A stretch of 63,010 nt of DNA from Enterococcus songbeiensis (GTDB taxonomy: Bacteria > Bacillota > Bacilli > Lactobacillales > Enterococcaceae), in the NCBI RefSeq assembly GCF_005405265.1, contig NZ_BJDS01000019.1, positions 1 to 63,010 on the forward strand. Direction: 5' to 3'. Made by a program: the position numbers and the translations under genes. Every line of letters begins with the position of its first letter. Within the stretch, counting starts at the first letter, position 1. Below are positions 26,588 through 35,194 of the stretch, piece by piece. The notes under the pieces were generated by a model. That model was not told the DNA's origin, ran no database searches, and worked only from the letters and a program-made list of their open reading frames with translations.

Positions 26588-27793
26588 TTAATTTCCTTTT
26601 GCTAAACTTTCTTTGTGTTGGGCTTTGATTGCTGCCAAAAGTTCTGGGTCTTGCAAAAGATCAAGCGCTGTATTTGCCAATAATTCAGCTGCAATCGCAA
26701 TCGACGCCAAACCTTTTTCACTGCGGGCTGCGGCTTTGAACTCTTCAGAATGCCCTGCAATATAGTCGTCTGAAATGGAAACAGTCGGTTGGATGGTTGG
26801 GATAACCTGACTGACGTTCCCAACATCAGAAGAACCTAAACTTGCTCGTTCAGAAGTATCGATTTCATCCGATGGGACGCCGGCTGCTTGTGCATGATTG
26901 AAAAAGACTTCATCAAATAACGGTGTGACGATCACATCATCTACTGCATTTTGAAATAGACCAAATTCATAAGAAGTTCCCGTTGCCAATGCCGCCCCTT
27001 TTACAATGTTCTCTACCTTTTGGTACACTTCATCCAAGGTTTTGCGATTTGCCGCCCGTAGATAAAAACGTCCCGCAGCATATTCGGGAACGACATTGGC
27101 TGCGACTCCGCCATCCGTGATAATTCCATGGATATTGACGTCTTTTGGCAGATGCAGGCGCAACCCATTGATTCCGTTGAATACTTGAAGCAAGGCTTCC
27201 AGCGCATTGATTCCTTTTTCAGGTGCTGCCGCTGCATGGGAAGCTTTGCCATAGAATTTGATATCTACCGGATCATTTGCCAAAGATTTCGTGGTTTTGC
27301 TGTAACGATAGGCCGGATGAATGCAAAGAGCTGCATCGACATCATTGAAAAAACCTTCTCGCACAAAGCTGCCCTTTGCTGAGCCGTTTTCCCCGCCTTC
27401 TTCTCCCGGTGTACCATACACTCGAATCTCACCACCGATTTCATCAATGACTTGCTTCAATCCACTGGCTGCTAAAACAGAGTAGGTTCCAAATAAATTG
27501 TGTCCACAGGCATGACCGATTCCCGGTAAGGCATCAAATTCTGCAAGAAATGCAAGCGTAGGACCTTCTTTTGCAGAAACATAGCGGGCGTCAAATCCGG
27601 TACGATGACCGGCAACCTCTTTAGTGACCGTAAAGCCTTCTTTTTCCAATTGTTGGATTAAGGCATCCGAGGAATAGAATTCATAATTGCTGACTTCCGG
27701 ATGGTCGTGAATATCTAAAGCAAGTGCTTGATATTCTGGTAAACGTTGATCAATAAATTCTTTGATAGTTGCTTCAATAGTTGTAGTTGTCAT
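26588..27793 (-). CDS. M20-family metallopeptidase / aminoacylase
   Basis: A 401-residue zinc amidohydrolase of the M20D (aminoacylase/IAA-Leu hydrolase) type. Metal-binding and catalytic motifs are visible: DIHDHPEVSN, IGHACGHNLFG, and the Glu pair in TPGEEGGENGSAKG. The dimerisation domain lies at about residues 180-290. ATG 27791-27793 follows GGAGGAA; five upstream codons are not used. It is the last gene of the methionine importer operon, so it may release methionine or a related amino acid from an N-acyl or peptide form. That role is inferred. Confidence 0.88.
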   Translation of the reverse strand: MTTTTIEATIKEFIDQRLPEYQALALDIHDHPEVSNYEFYSSDALIQQLEKEGFTVTKEVAGHRTGFDARYVSAKEGPTLAFLAEFDALPGIGHACGHNLFGTYSVLAASGLKQVIDEIGGEIRVYGTPGEEGGENGSAKGSFVREGFFNDVDAALCIHPAYRYSKTTKSLANDPVDIKFYGKASHAAAAPEKGINALEALLQVFNGINGLRLHLPKDVNIHGIITDGGVAANVVPEYAAGRFYLRAANRKTLDEVYQKVENIVKGAALATGTSYEFGLFQNAVDDVIVTPLFDEVFFNHAQAAGVPSDEIDTSERASLGSSDVGNVSQVIPTIQPTVSISDDYIAGHSEEFKAAARSEKGLASIAIAAELLANTALDLLQDPELLAAIKAQHKESLAKGN

Positions 27794-27811
27794 AATAAAT
27801 TCCTCCAATTT

Positions 27812-28660
27812 TTATTTACGGCCAAAGGTTTCCCAAGCTGGGATACTGGAGCCTTTTGATGTTTCTTCAATCACTTTTTCGGTTTCTTTTGTTTGGTACG
27901 CATCAACGACTTTTTGGTACACTTCGTTGTCTTTCTCTTCCTTGCGGGCAACGATAATGTTCACATACGGTTTTGAATTGTCATCCACTGGTTCCAAGAA
28001 AATCGCATCTTCCGTCGGTGTAAATCCGGCATCCACTGCTACACCACTGTTGATCACAGAAATATCCACATCTGACAACGCACGGGCAGTTTGGGCGGCA
28101 TCTAATTCAGAAATATCAAGATTCAATTTATTTTCCGTGATATCCGAAACGGTCGGTGCTTGCGCTTTTGCCGGATCAACAGTAATCAAACCCGCTGTTT
28201 GCAGCAACAATAATGCTCGCCCCCCATTTGTAACATCATTCGGAATCGCAACTTTTGCCCCCTCTTTCAACTCTTTAACATCTTTGATTTTTTCAGAATA
28301 AATACCTAATGGCGCATTAACGGTATTCCCGATGGAAACCAAATCCGTGCCATGTTCTTCATTGTAATTATCTAAAAAGAATTGATGTTGAAAAGAATTC
28401 AAATCAATGGATCCGTCTGCCAAGGCAGCATTTGGTTGATTGTAATCTGTGAATTTCACATATTCCAAGTTGATACCTTCTTCTTTCAATCGATCTTTCA
28501 CATCATCCCAAACATCGGTATCGGCACCGATCACTCCTAATTTCACGGTTGTTTCTTTGTTTTTATCTGAAGCTTCTGAGGCTTTCCCCTGATTACTGCA
28601 TCCTGCGGCTACCACCAAGAATGCTGCCGCTGCTAAAGCGATTTTAAGATATTTTTTCAT
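27812..28660 (-). CDS. metQ: Methionine-binding lipoprotein MetQ
   Basis: NlpA-family solute-binding protein of 282 residues, anchored by a lipobox VVAAGC after an Ala-rich signal peptide. The mature part has the family segments NSFQHQFFLDNYNEEHGTDLVS and VAIPNDVTNGGRALLLLQ (both shortened here only in length). It delivers D- or L-methionine to MetI/MetN. It is 14 bp downstream of metI. Confidence 0.93.
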   Translation of the reverse strand: MKKYLKIALAAAAFLVVAAGCSNQGKASEASDKNKETTVKLGVIGADTDVWDDVKDRLKEEGINLEYVKFTDYNQPNAALADGSIDLNSFQHQFFLDNYNEEHGTDLVSIGNTVNAPLGIYSEKIKDVKELKEGAKVAIPNDVTNGGRALLLLQTAGLITVDPAKAQAPTVSDITENKLNLDISELDAAQTARALSDVDISVINSGVAVDAGFTPTEDAIFLEPVDDNSKPYVNIIVARKEEKDNEVYQKVVDAYQTKETEKVIEETSKGSSIPAWETFGRK

Positions 28661-28674
28661 TTTACTTCCTCCAA

Positions 28675-29355
28675 TTAATGACTGATTTTTTTTATGATAC
28701 GATTACTTACAAATTGACTAATAAAAACGAGAATTAAAATCAAGAGCGTAGCAACGATGGTGACATCCGTTTGAAAACGATTATAGCCTCTTGAAATTGC
28801 CAGATTGCCTAACCCGCCGGCACCAACTGCCCCAGCCATAGTAGTCAACCCGATAACATTAATGATTGTCAAAGCAGAAACCCGGACGATTCCCGGCAGT
28901 CCTTCGATTAAATAAACCCGGAAAATAATTCCCGCCGGACTGGTTCCCATCGCTTGGGCGGCTTCAATCACCCCAGGATCAACTTCCAATAAGGCATTTT
29001 CGATTTGTCGGGCGAAGAAAGGAACTACGCCAACAATCAGTGGCACTAGCGCCGCTTTTTCCCCAATCGTAGTGCCGACAATAAATCGCGTGGTCAATGC
29101 CAACAGTGACAGCAAAATAATAAAGGGAATCGATCGAACGATATTGATTGCTTTATCTAAAATTTCGTATACCGGACGATTTTGCAGAATTCCCTTTGGT
29201 CGGGTAACAACTAAAATCACTCCCAACAAGATACCGAAAACGCCGGCAATCAAAGCGGTCCAAACAGACATGAAGAGCGTTTGTTTCGTGGCTTCAATAA
29301 ATTCATCGGTGATGCCAATGACATTGGGAAAATATTTTTCAAGAATCGTTTCCAT
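28675..29355 (-). CDS. metI: Methionine ABC transporter permease MetI
   Basis: A 226-residue membrane subunit with five hydrophobic helices. The sequence IVRSIPFIILL and the EAA-type loop GVIEAAQAMGTSPAGIIF are typical of MetI. It overlaps metN by a single base (TGATG), so translation is coupled. Confidence 0.95.
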   Translation of the reverse strand: METILEKYFPNVIGITDEFIEATKQTLFMSVWTALIAGVFGILLGVILVVTRPKGILQNRPVYEILDKAINIVRSIPFIILLSLLALTTRFIVGTTIGEKAALVPLIVGVVPFFARQIENALLEVDPGVIEAAQAMGTSPAGIIFRVYLIEGLPGIVRVSALTIINVIGLTTMAGAVGAGGLGNLAISRGYNRFQTDVTIVATLLILILVFISQFVSNRIIKKISH

Positions 29356-30425
29356 CAGTGGTACCCTCCTTCAACTGCGATTAGTTGTTCTTCTGGTTGC
29401 TTCAAAATATTCGTGTAAACTCCTTGTTTTTTCAAATAATTCAATGCTTGTCGCCGCTGTGTGCTTTCGCCAGCCAGTGTGACAATCAAACTGCCTAATG
29501 GAACATTTTGTAAAATCTCTACGTTGCCATATAAAATATTCGTCGTTACTTGGTAGCGGCTGTAAAGTTGAGCAATCAGCGGTTCATTGGTTTGATCGCC
29601 AACATAAGCGAGTTCCACCAGCCATTCATTTTCATTCAACGAGGCAAACTTAGGATTTCCCAGAATCGTTTCCAGTGCCTGATCGATATGAGTTGCTGTT
29701 CGAATGAATTCACGGGTCAGCGCTTTTTGCGGCCGGCTGAAAATTTGGATGCTGTTACCTTGTTCAATAATTTCGCCCTCTTCCATCACCGCTACTTTAT
29801 TACAAATTTCCTTGACCACTTGCATTTCATGAGTAATCAAAACAATTGTCAACCCAAGACGTTGATTCAATTCCTTTAAGAGCGCCAAAATTTGCAGCGT
29901 GGTTTTAGGGTCCAGCGCGCTGGTGGCTTCATCACAAAGTAAAATCTCTGGATCATTGGCCAATGCCCGGGCAATGGCGACCCGTTGTTTTTGCCCCCCG
30001 GATAACTGGTTGGGATACGCCAGAGTTTTATCCGACAACCCCACCAGCTCCAATAGCTCCGCAACTTTTTGATGACGTTCCTGTTTCGATTTTCCAGAAT
30101 ATTTTAAAGAAAAATCAACGTTATCAAAAATTGTGCGACTGTTCATCAAATTGAAATGTTGAAAAATCATGCCGATTGCCTTGCGTTTTTCCCGCAGTTG
30201 TTTGGCAGATAATTCTGTTAAGTTGGTACCATTAATGATTACCTCCCCATTGGTTGGTCGTTGCAATAAATTGATTACCCGCACCAAGGTACTTTTTCCA
30301 GCGCCGGAATAACCAACGATACCATAGACATCACCTTTATCGATTTTAACGTCCACATCTTTTACTGCTTGAATCTGTTCACCCTTTTGTTGAAAAGTGA
30401 CAGTAATATTTTTTAGTTCAATCAT
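29355..30425 (-). CDS. metN: Methionine ABC transporter ATPase MetN
   Basis: A 356-residue ATPase. Walker A is GYSGAGKST, the signature [15 protein letters not shown], Walker [13 protein letters not shown] and the switch LITHEMQ. The extra C-terminal 80-90 residues form the NIL domain, which binds methionine and inhibits transport when cellular methionine is high. It is the first gene after the tandem T-boxes, so both transcription and activity respond to methionine. Confidence 0.95.
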   Translation of the reverse strand: MIELKNITVTFQQKGEQIQAVKDVDVKIDKGDVYGIVGYSGAGKSTLVRVINLLQRPTNGEVIINGTNLTELSAKQLREKRKAIGMIFQHFNLMNSRTIFDNVDFSLKYSGKSKQERHQKVAELLELVGLSDKTLAYPNQLSGGQKQRVAIARALANDPEILLCDEATSALDPKTTLQILALLKELNQRLGLTIVLITHEMQVVKEICNKVAVMEEGEIIEQGNSIQIFSRPQKALTREFIRTATHIDQALETILGNPKFASLNENEWLVELAYVGDQTNEPLIAQLYSRYQVTTNILYGNVEILQNVPLGSLIVTLAGESTQRRQALNYLKKQGVYTNILKQPEEQLIAVEGGYH

Positions 30426-30489
30426 TTTTTCTCCTCCGATTCCATATTTTTTCTAGAGGCAACACATTCGTTTCATGTCTGTCATTCCT

Positions 30490-30778
30490 CCCAACAAAAA
30501 AAAGCATCCTCAAATCAGCGAAAAAATCACTGACTTGAGGACGCTTTTTTGCGTGTTACCACCTCATTTTGACCTGCATTCACATACAGCTCCTCTTCGA
30601 GTACAAACATACTCTAGCGCTGTATCGGGCGCAGCCGTCATCGTCTCACATTCTCTGCTCGGGATGATTCACTCCATGACCATTTTCCAAAAATGTCCTT
30701 TTGCTTCTTCTCAGCGTTCGAAGCTCTCTGTTGAAAAGTTTCTTTTTGTACTTATCATTTCTTCGTGATGAAGGATAT
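30490..30778 (-). ncRNA. Second Met-type T-box leader (proximal to metN)
   Basis: On the minus strand the T-box core AGGTGGTAACACGC (complement of 30551-30564) precedes a terminator hairpin (30503-30545: CATCCTCAAATCAG / CTGACTTGAGGACG on the plus strand) with a T run. Upstream is a stem-I-like region with AGAGAG and a candidate ATG specifier at 30681-30683 or 30675-30677. Uncharged tRNA-Met would stabilise the antiterminator. It follows directly on a first complete T-box. Confidence 0.85.
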
Positions 30779-31056
30779 AAAAAAAAGCCCTTTTACCGGT
30801 CTTTACCAGTAAAAGGACGAATAATCGTGTTACCACCTTTTGTTCGGAAGATACTTCTTCCCTTGACCCGACTTCTTTTCTTTCAAAGAGATCGGCGTTT
30901 CTTTTAACGGTGAAACCTCCGAGACTGCCTACTTATCGACACTCTACCCTCCAAGGCCATGTTCAGCTTTTTCGACCTGACGTTTCACACCAACCAACGT
31001 CTCTCTTCAACGCGTCCAAGCTTACTTTCCTTTTCATCGGGAACAAATTTCTTATT
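30779..31056 (-). ncRNA. First Met-type T-box leader (promoter-proximal)
   Basis: On the minus strand the T-box core AAAGGTGGTAACACG (complement of about 30826-30840) is followed by a terminator hairpin (30787-30817) and TTTTTTT. Stem I contains AGAGAG, GGTTGGTGTGAAAC and a clear specifier loop with GAAC-ATG-GCC, the ATG being 30958-30960. Transcription should start near 31056. Confidence 0.88.
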
Positions 31057-31062
31057 GACGTT

Positions 31063-31091
31063 AATTTACAGTAGTTTTCAATCGATGTCAA
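31063..31091 (-). promoter_or_regulatory. Promoter of the metNIQ T-box leader
   Basis: TTGACA (31086-31091) and TAAATT (31063-31068) on the minus strand with a 17-base spacer, placed just upstream of the first T-box stem I. Confidence 0.7.
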
Positions 31092-31155
31092 CTCTTTTTC
31101 TGAATTTTTTTTGAAATGCCAGAAAATCTTCTCTGAAAAAAAGAGTGTCTTGTTT

Positions 31156-33156
31156 TTATTCGGCAATGATTTTTACATCAAAGGGTGCTAACTCAATGGT
31201 GCCGCTAAGGGCTGTTTCCGTCAGCAACTCTTTACCGGCAGTTGGTACGGTTACTGTAACAGGTTCGTTTTTATGATTCAGCAGAAAATGATAGGTCTGA
31301 TTTTCTTTTACTCGGGTCTTCCATTCAATTCCTTCTGGTAAATCAAATGTTTCAATCGGCAACTCTTTTAATAGTTCATCAAATAATCGTTTCATTCCAG
31401 TTTCAGACAGCATCGTTCCCACATAATAGGCCATACCGGACCCCTTTTGATTACGGGTGATTACGGGGGTGTCAGCATAGAATTCTCCTTTACCGTAATT
31501 TGCCAACACTTCTGCTGTATTAGGATGAATAATGTCACACAGCATCCGACAATCGCTAACAGTGCCATCATTGAAAACAACCTGAGTCGTCTTTTCTGGT
31601 GGCAAAGCATCAAATTCTTCTACCCAAATACCTAAAGTTTCTTTTAACGGTCCCGGATATCCGCCAAGATGCACATTATCGGTTTCATCGACTAAACCAC
31701 TCATCATTGTCGTTACAAAATGTCCACCGTTATTGACATAAGCATCGATTTTTTGTGCTTGTTCCTGATTGATCATATACAGACAAGGAGCGATTAATAA
31801 ATCATATTTTTCAAAATCGCCATTGATGGAAACCATGTCAACATCAATGTTGCGGGCAAATAATTCTTGGTAGTAATGATGAATCTGATCGACATATTGT
31901 AGCTCGATCGTGGGACCACTGGTGTATTCTAGCCCCCAGTAATTCGACCAGTCAAAAATAATTCCCACTTTTGCCGGTGTCACAGCATCTAGTAATGTAT
32001 CCCCTAATTTTTCCAATTCCTGCCCTAACTCAGCAGTTTCTCGAAACACACGGGTATGTTCGTTACCGACATGTTCAATCACAGCTCCGTGAAATTTTTC
32101 GCACGCCCCCACGGATCGCCGCAACTGGAAGAATTGAATCGTATCTGCCCCGTGAGCTACCGCTTGGTAACTCATATTTTTCATTTGTCCCGGACGTTTT
32201 AAGGAATTATAAGGCTGCCAATTTTGTTGACTTGGTGTTTGTTCCATCAACATAAAGGATTGACCGTCTTTTAGTCCCCGCATCAAATCATGGCGCATTG
32301 CTGTCAAACTGATTGGGGTATCGTAACTTGGGTAGTTGTCCCAGGAAACAATATCCATTTCCTTTGCCCATTTGAAGTAATCCAAATCTTTAAAGGTTCC
32401 CATCAAGTTGGTCGTAATTGCTGTTTTAGGATCGTGTTGTTTAATTGCCGCTTTTTCATCGGTAAAATTTCGTAAAATTGAATCCGACATAAAGCGCCGG
32501 TAATCGATAGAAAGCCCGGCAAAAGCAGTTTTTTCTGTACCGATTGCATCGCCTAGTGCGTTAGGAACCACGACATCTTCCCATGAGTAAAGTGTGTGTC
32601 CCCAAAATGCCATATTCCAAGCTTTATTTAATGCCTCGATTGTATGGTATTTTTTCTTCAGCCAAACACGAAATTCTTTGGCACAATTTTCGCAATAGCA
32701 GTTGCCACCATACTCATTCGAAATATGCCAACAAACTACATTTTCCAAATGGCCGTAGCGTTCGCCTAATTTTCCCGCCAGCTTGGCACTGAATTTTCGG
32801 AAGGTTGGGCTGTTAGGACAGGCATTGTGCCGTTGACCAAACTTGTGGGCACGTCCTTCAAAGTCCGTCCGATTAACATCCGGGTAGCGACGACTCATCC
32901 ATGCAGGCAGTGCCGCTGTAGAAGTTGCCAAAACGATTTGATACTTGTGCTTGGTAAGCATTTCAACAATTTTATCCAGTGTAGAAAAATCATAGGTTTC
33001 TTCATCAGGCTGTAATTGTGCCCATGAAAAAACGTTAATTGTTGCCGAGTTGATTTTTGCTAAATTCAGGATGCGCATGTCCTCCACCCAGATTTCTTCC
33101 GGCCATTGCTCTGGATTGTAGTCTCCGCCAAATAACATGTTTTTAAAAAATGCCAT
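31156..33156 (-). CDS. bgaB: GH42 beta-galactosidase
   Basis: Cytoplasmic glycoside hydrolase of family 42, 666 residues. It begins with the family signature FGGDYNPEQWPEE. The acid/base Glu is in HISNEYGGNCYC, whose Cys residues belong to the usual structural zinc cluster, and the nucleophile Glu is in FMLMEQTPSQQNW. The trimerisation and C-terminal beta domains follow. The substrate is a beta-galactoside, often plant oligosaccharide or lactose. ATG 33154-33156 has GGAGG upstream; six more upstream codons are excluded. It is divergent from an AraC regulator. Confidence 0.94.
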   Translation of the reverse strand: MAFFKNMLFGGDYNPEQWPEEIWVEDMRILNLAKINSATINVFSWAQLQPDEETYDFSTLDKIVEMLTKHKYQIVLATSTAALPAWMSRRYPDVNRTDFEGRAHKFGQRHNACPNSPTFRKFSAKLAGKLGERYGHLENVVCWHISNEYGGNCYCENCAKEFRVWLKKKYHTIEALNKAWNMAFWGHTLYSWEDVVVPNALGDAIGTEKTAFAGLSIDYRRFMSDSILRNFTDEKAAIKQHDPKTAITTNLMGTFKDLDYFKWAKEMDIVSWDNYPSYDTPISLTAMRHDLMRGLKDGQSFMLMEQTPSQQNWQPYNSLKRPGQMKNMSYQAVAHGADTIQFFQLRRSVGACEKFHGAVIEHVGNEHTRVFRETAELGQELEKLGDTLLDAVTPAKVGIIFDWSNYWGLEYTSGPTIELQYVDQIHHYYQELFARNIDVDMVSINGDFEKYDLLIAPCLYMINQEQAQKIDAYVNNGGHFVTTMMSGLVDETDNVHLGGYPGPLKETLGIWVEEFDALPPEKTTQVVFNDGTVSDCRMLCDIIHPNTAEVLANYGKGEFYADTPVITRNQKGSGMAYYVGTMLSETGMKRLFDELLKELPIETFDLPEGIEWKTRVKENQTYHFLLNHKNEPVTVTVPTAGKELLTETALSGTIELAPFDVKIIAE

Positions 33157-33287
33157 TACTTTTTCCTCCTTCAAAGTGAAAATAGAAAGCCTTTTCTTTT
33201 GTCTTCATTCTATCACGGTAAAATGGTAAAATAATCATAGAATCATCTTCAATTCTATAAAAATATGAAACTAAAGCAGGTGGTACC

Positions 33288-34094
33288 ATGCGTTATACTT
33301 TTAGTCGAAAAGATTCCGGTCTTCCGTTGTTTGTCGATAGTGTCGGAATTCAATGGGATCAAGACCCAATCACCCGTCCACAAGGATATCCGTATATTCA
33401 TTGGCTCCATACTCAAGAAGGCGCTGGAGAGGTGAGTGTTGACGGAAAAAGTTTTATTTTAGAAAAAAATAAGAGTATCTTAATCAATCGGTCGGTCCCC
33501 CATACGTATGTGCCGACAACCGAAAAATGGTTGACTGCCTATTTTACCTTTGGCGGTGCATTGGCAGCAGAAATTTTGACACTGCTGGGAATCGGTGACT
33601 ACCTTCTGCTCAATGAGCCATTGCCGGAATTGAATCATTTTATCGAACATCTGGCAAAAGAAATTGATGTGGATGATCCCGCAGCTCCATTAAAAACCTC
33701 CGGAATGATTTATTCTTTTTTGATGCTGATCAAAGAAGTCACGGCAAACCAAACCCGCGGAAATAAATACGGCGAATTAATCCAGCCGGTGGTCCAGTAT
33801 ATGAACGATCATTTCGCTGAGACTATTCGCAATGAGGATTTAGCTAAGCTAGTGGGGTATAGTCCGCAATATTTATCAAAATTATTTAAAGAAACGTATC
33901 AACTTTCTCCTTATCAATATTTATTGGAGTTGCGTTTACGAAAAGCAAAGGAACTGTTGGCAAACGATGCCTTGCTGCCGATCCAGGAAATCAGCGAGCG
34001 TGTGGGCTTCAATGATGTCAGCTATTTTATCGCCGCCTTTAAACGCAGTGAACAAATGACTCCTAAAAATTTTCGTCGCTTCTATCAACAATAA
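33288..34094 (+). CDS. AraC-family transcriptional regulator
   Basis: A 268-residue regulator with an N-terminal cupin sensor (SVDGKSFILEKNKSILI, VPHTYVPTTEKW) and a C-terminal pair of HTH motifs (NEDLAKLVGYSPQYLSKLFKE and IQEISERVGFNDVSYFIAAFKR, each truncated here). The ATG has AGGTGG upstream. It probably activates the divergent beta-galactosidase gene in response to a sugar, inferred from position. The 131-bp region between them holds the promoters. Confidence 0.9.
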   Translation: MRYTFSRKDSGLPLFVDSVGIQWDQDPITRPQGYPYIHWLHTQEGAGEVSVDGKSFILEKNKSILINRSVPHTYVPTTEKWLTAYFTFGGALAAEILTLLGIGDYLLLNEPLPELNHFIEHLAKEIDVDDPAAPLKTSGMIYSFLMLIKEVTANQTRGNKYGELIQPVVQYMNDHFAETIRNEDLAKLVGYSPQYLSKLFKETYQLSPYQYLLELRLRKAKELLANDALLPIQEISERVGFNDVSYFIAAFKRSEQMTPKNFRRFYQQ

Positions 34095-34141
34095 CTAAGC
34101 AAGGAACTCCCCCATTAAAGGCAGTTCCTTGCTTAGTTATT
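34090..34141. terminator. Bidirectional terminator
   Basis: A 19-bp perfect stem with left arm AATAACTAAGCAAGGAACT lies between the convergent araC-type and lysR-type genes; it overlaps both stop codons. Confidence 0.85.
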
Positions 34142-35057
34142 CGATGGAAAAACCATACCCGCGAATATGTTCCTCCAAACGCTGCAAATAATCTTGCGCA
34201 ATCGGGCTGAGTTCTAATTGACGATGCTTTAGCCAGCCAATCGTGATGGAGTCATCGACTTCCAAAGGGATTGCGACGATTTTGTCATCGTTTAACTCAC
34301 TGCTGATAATCCCGGAACTGATCGTATAGCCGTTCAACCCCACCATCAAATTAAAAATCGTCGCCCGATCACTGACTTTAATGTTCATCTTGTGGTCCAG
34401 CGTACTGAGAATTTCCTCAGCAAAGTAAAAAGAATTAACCTCCCCTTGCTCGTAAGAAAGATAGGGATACTCTTCTAAATCGGTCAAATTGACCGATTTT
34501 TTTTGAGTCAGAGGATTTTCCCGACTGACAAATACATGGGGCAATGCCGTAAATAGCGGGGTAAATTCCAGATTTTTTTCTTTAAAGAGCTTTTGCATCA
34601 CCTGCCGATTAAAAGTATTGAGGTACAAAATACCGATTTCACTTTTAAAACTGGTCAAATCGTCTAAAATATTCTGAGTTTCTGTTTCCCGTAACGTAAA
34701 CTGATACTCCTCTGTATTAACCTGCCGAATCAATTCCACAAAAGCATGCACCACAAAAGCATAGTGCTGAGCTGAAACAGAAAAGGCTTGTTTTCGCGGC
34801 GTTTTCTGCTTATATTTTTCCTCCATAAGATTTACCTGATCCAGAATCTGCCGGGCATAGATCATAAATTCTCGTCCCTCATCCGTCAGAGTAACCCCCA
34901 TTTTATTTCGCAAAAGCAGTTGAATGCCCATCTCATTTTCCAATTCTTTTACGGCATTGGATAAGCTGGGTTGTGTTAAATACAATTCTTTTGCCGCTTC
35001 ATTGATGGAGCCTCGGGCAACGATTTTTTCTAAATAAGCTAGCTGTTGAATTCGCAT
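34137..35057 (-). CDS. LysR-family regulator, MetR/MtaR type
   Basis: A 306-residue LysR regulator. The N-terminal HTH is standard (VARGSINEAAKELYLTQPSL, then SNAVKELENEMGIQLL), and residues 90-300 form the co-inducer domain. It is divergent from metE-metF. The intergenic palindrome matches the streptococcal MetR/MtaR box (TATAGTTT-N-AAACTATA), so it is most likely the activator of methionine synthesis. ATG 35055-35057 follows AGGAGGT. I do not give a gene symbol because MetR, MtaR and CysR types are close relatives. Confidence 0.88.
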   Translation of the reverse strand: MRIQQLAYLEKIVARGSINEAAKELYLTQPSLSNAVKELENEMGIQLLLRNKMGVTLTDEGREFMIYARQILDQVNLMEEKYKQKTPRKQAFSVSAQHYAFVVHAFVELIRQVNTEEYQFTLRETETQNILDDLTSFKSEIGILYLNTFNRQVMQKLFKEKNLEFTPLFTALPHVFVSRENPLTQKKSVNLTDLEEYPYLSYEQGEVNSFYFAEEILSTLDHKMNIKVSDRATIFNLMVGLNGYTISSGIISSELNDDKIVAIPLEVDDSITIGWLKHRQLELSPIAQDYLQRLEEHIRGYGFSIE

Positions 35058-35095
35058 GCTGTGACCTCCTGCAATTTTTCTATAGTTTACACCAA

Positions 35096-35116
35096 GTTAT
35101 AGTTTAAAACTATAAC
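35096..35116. promoter_or_regulatory. MetR/MtaR box
   Basis: A perfect palindrome GTTATAGTTT-A-AAACTATAAC in the lysR-metE intergenic region. Half-sites with the same ATAGTTTA core occur at about 35080-35088 and 35158-35167, which fits the multi-site binding of LysR proteins. Confidence 0.8.
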
Positions 35117-35194
35117 CAATGATTAGTTTTTTCAGTTATCCATAAAAAGTAAAAAGTGATAGTTTAGTCACTAACAACAAAAGGGGGCTTTTTT

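Noticed and set aside
30475-30768. 97-codon plus-strand frame upstream of metN
   Set aside because: It is the complement of the second T-box leader; the RNA structure explains the sequence.
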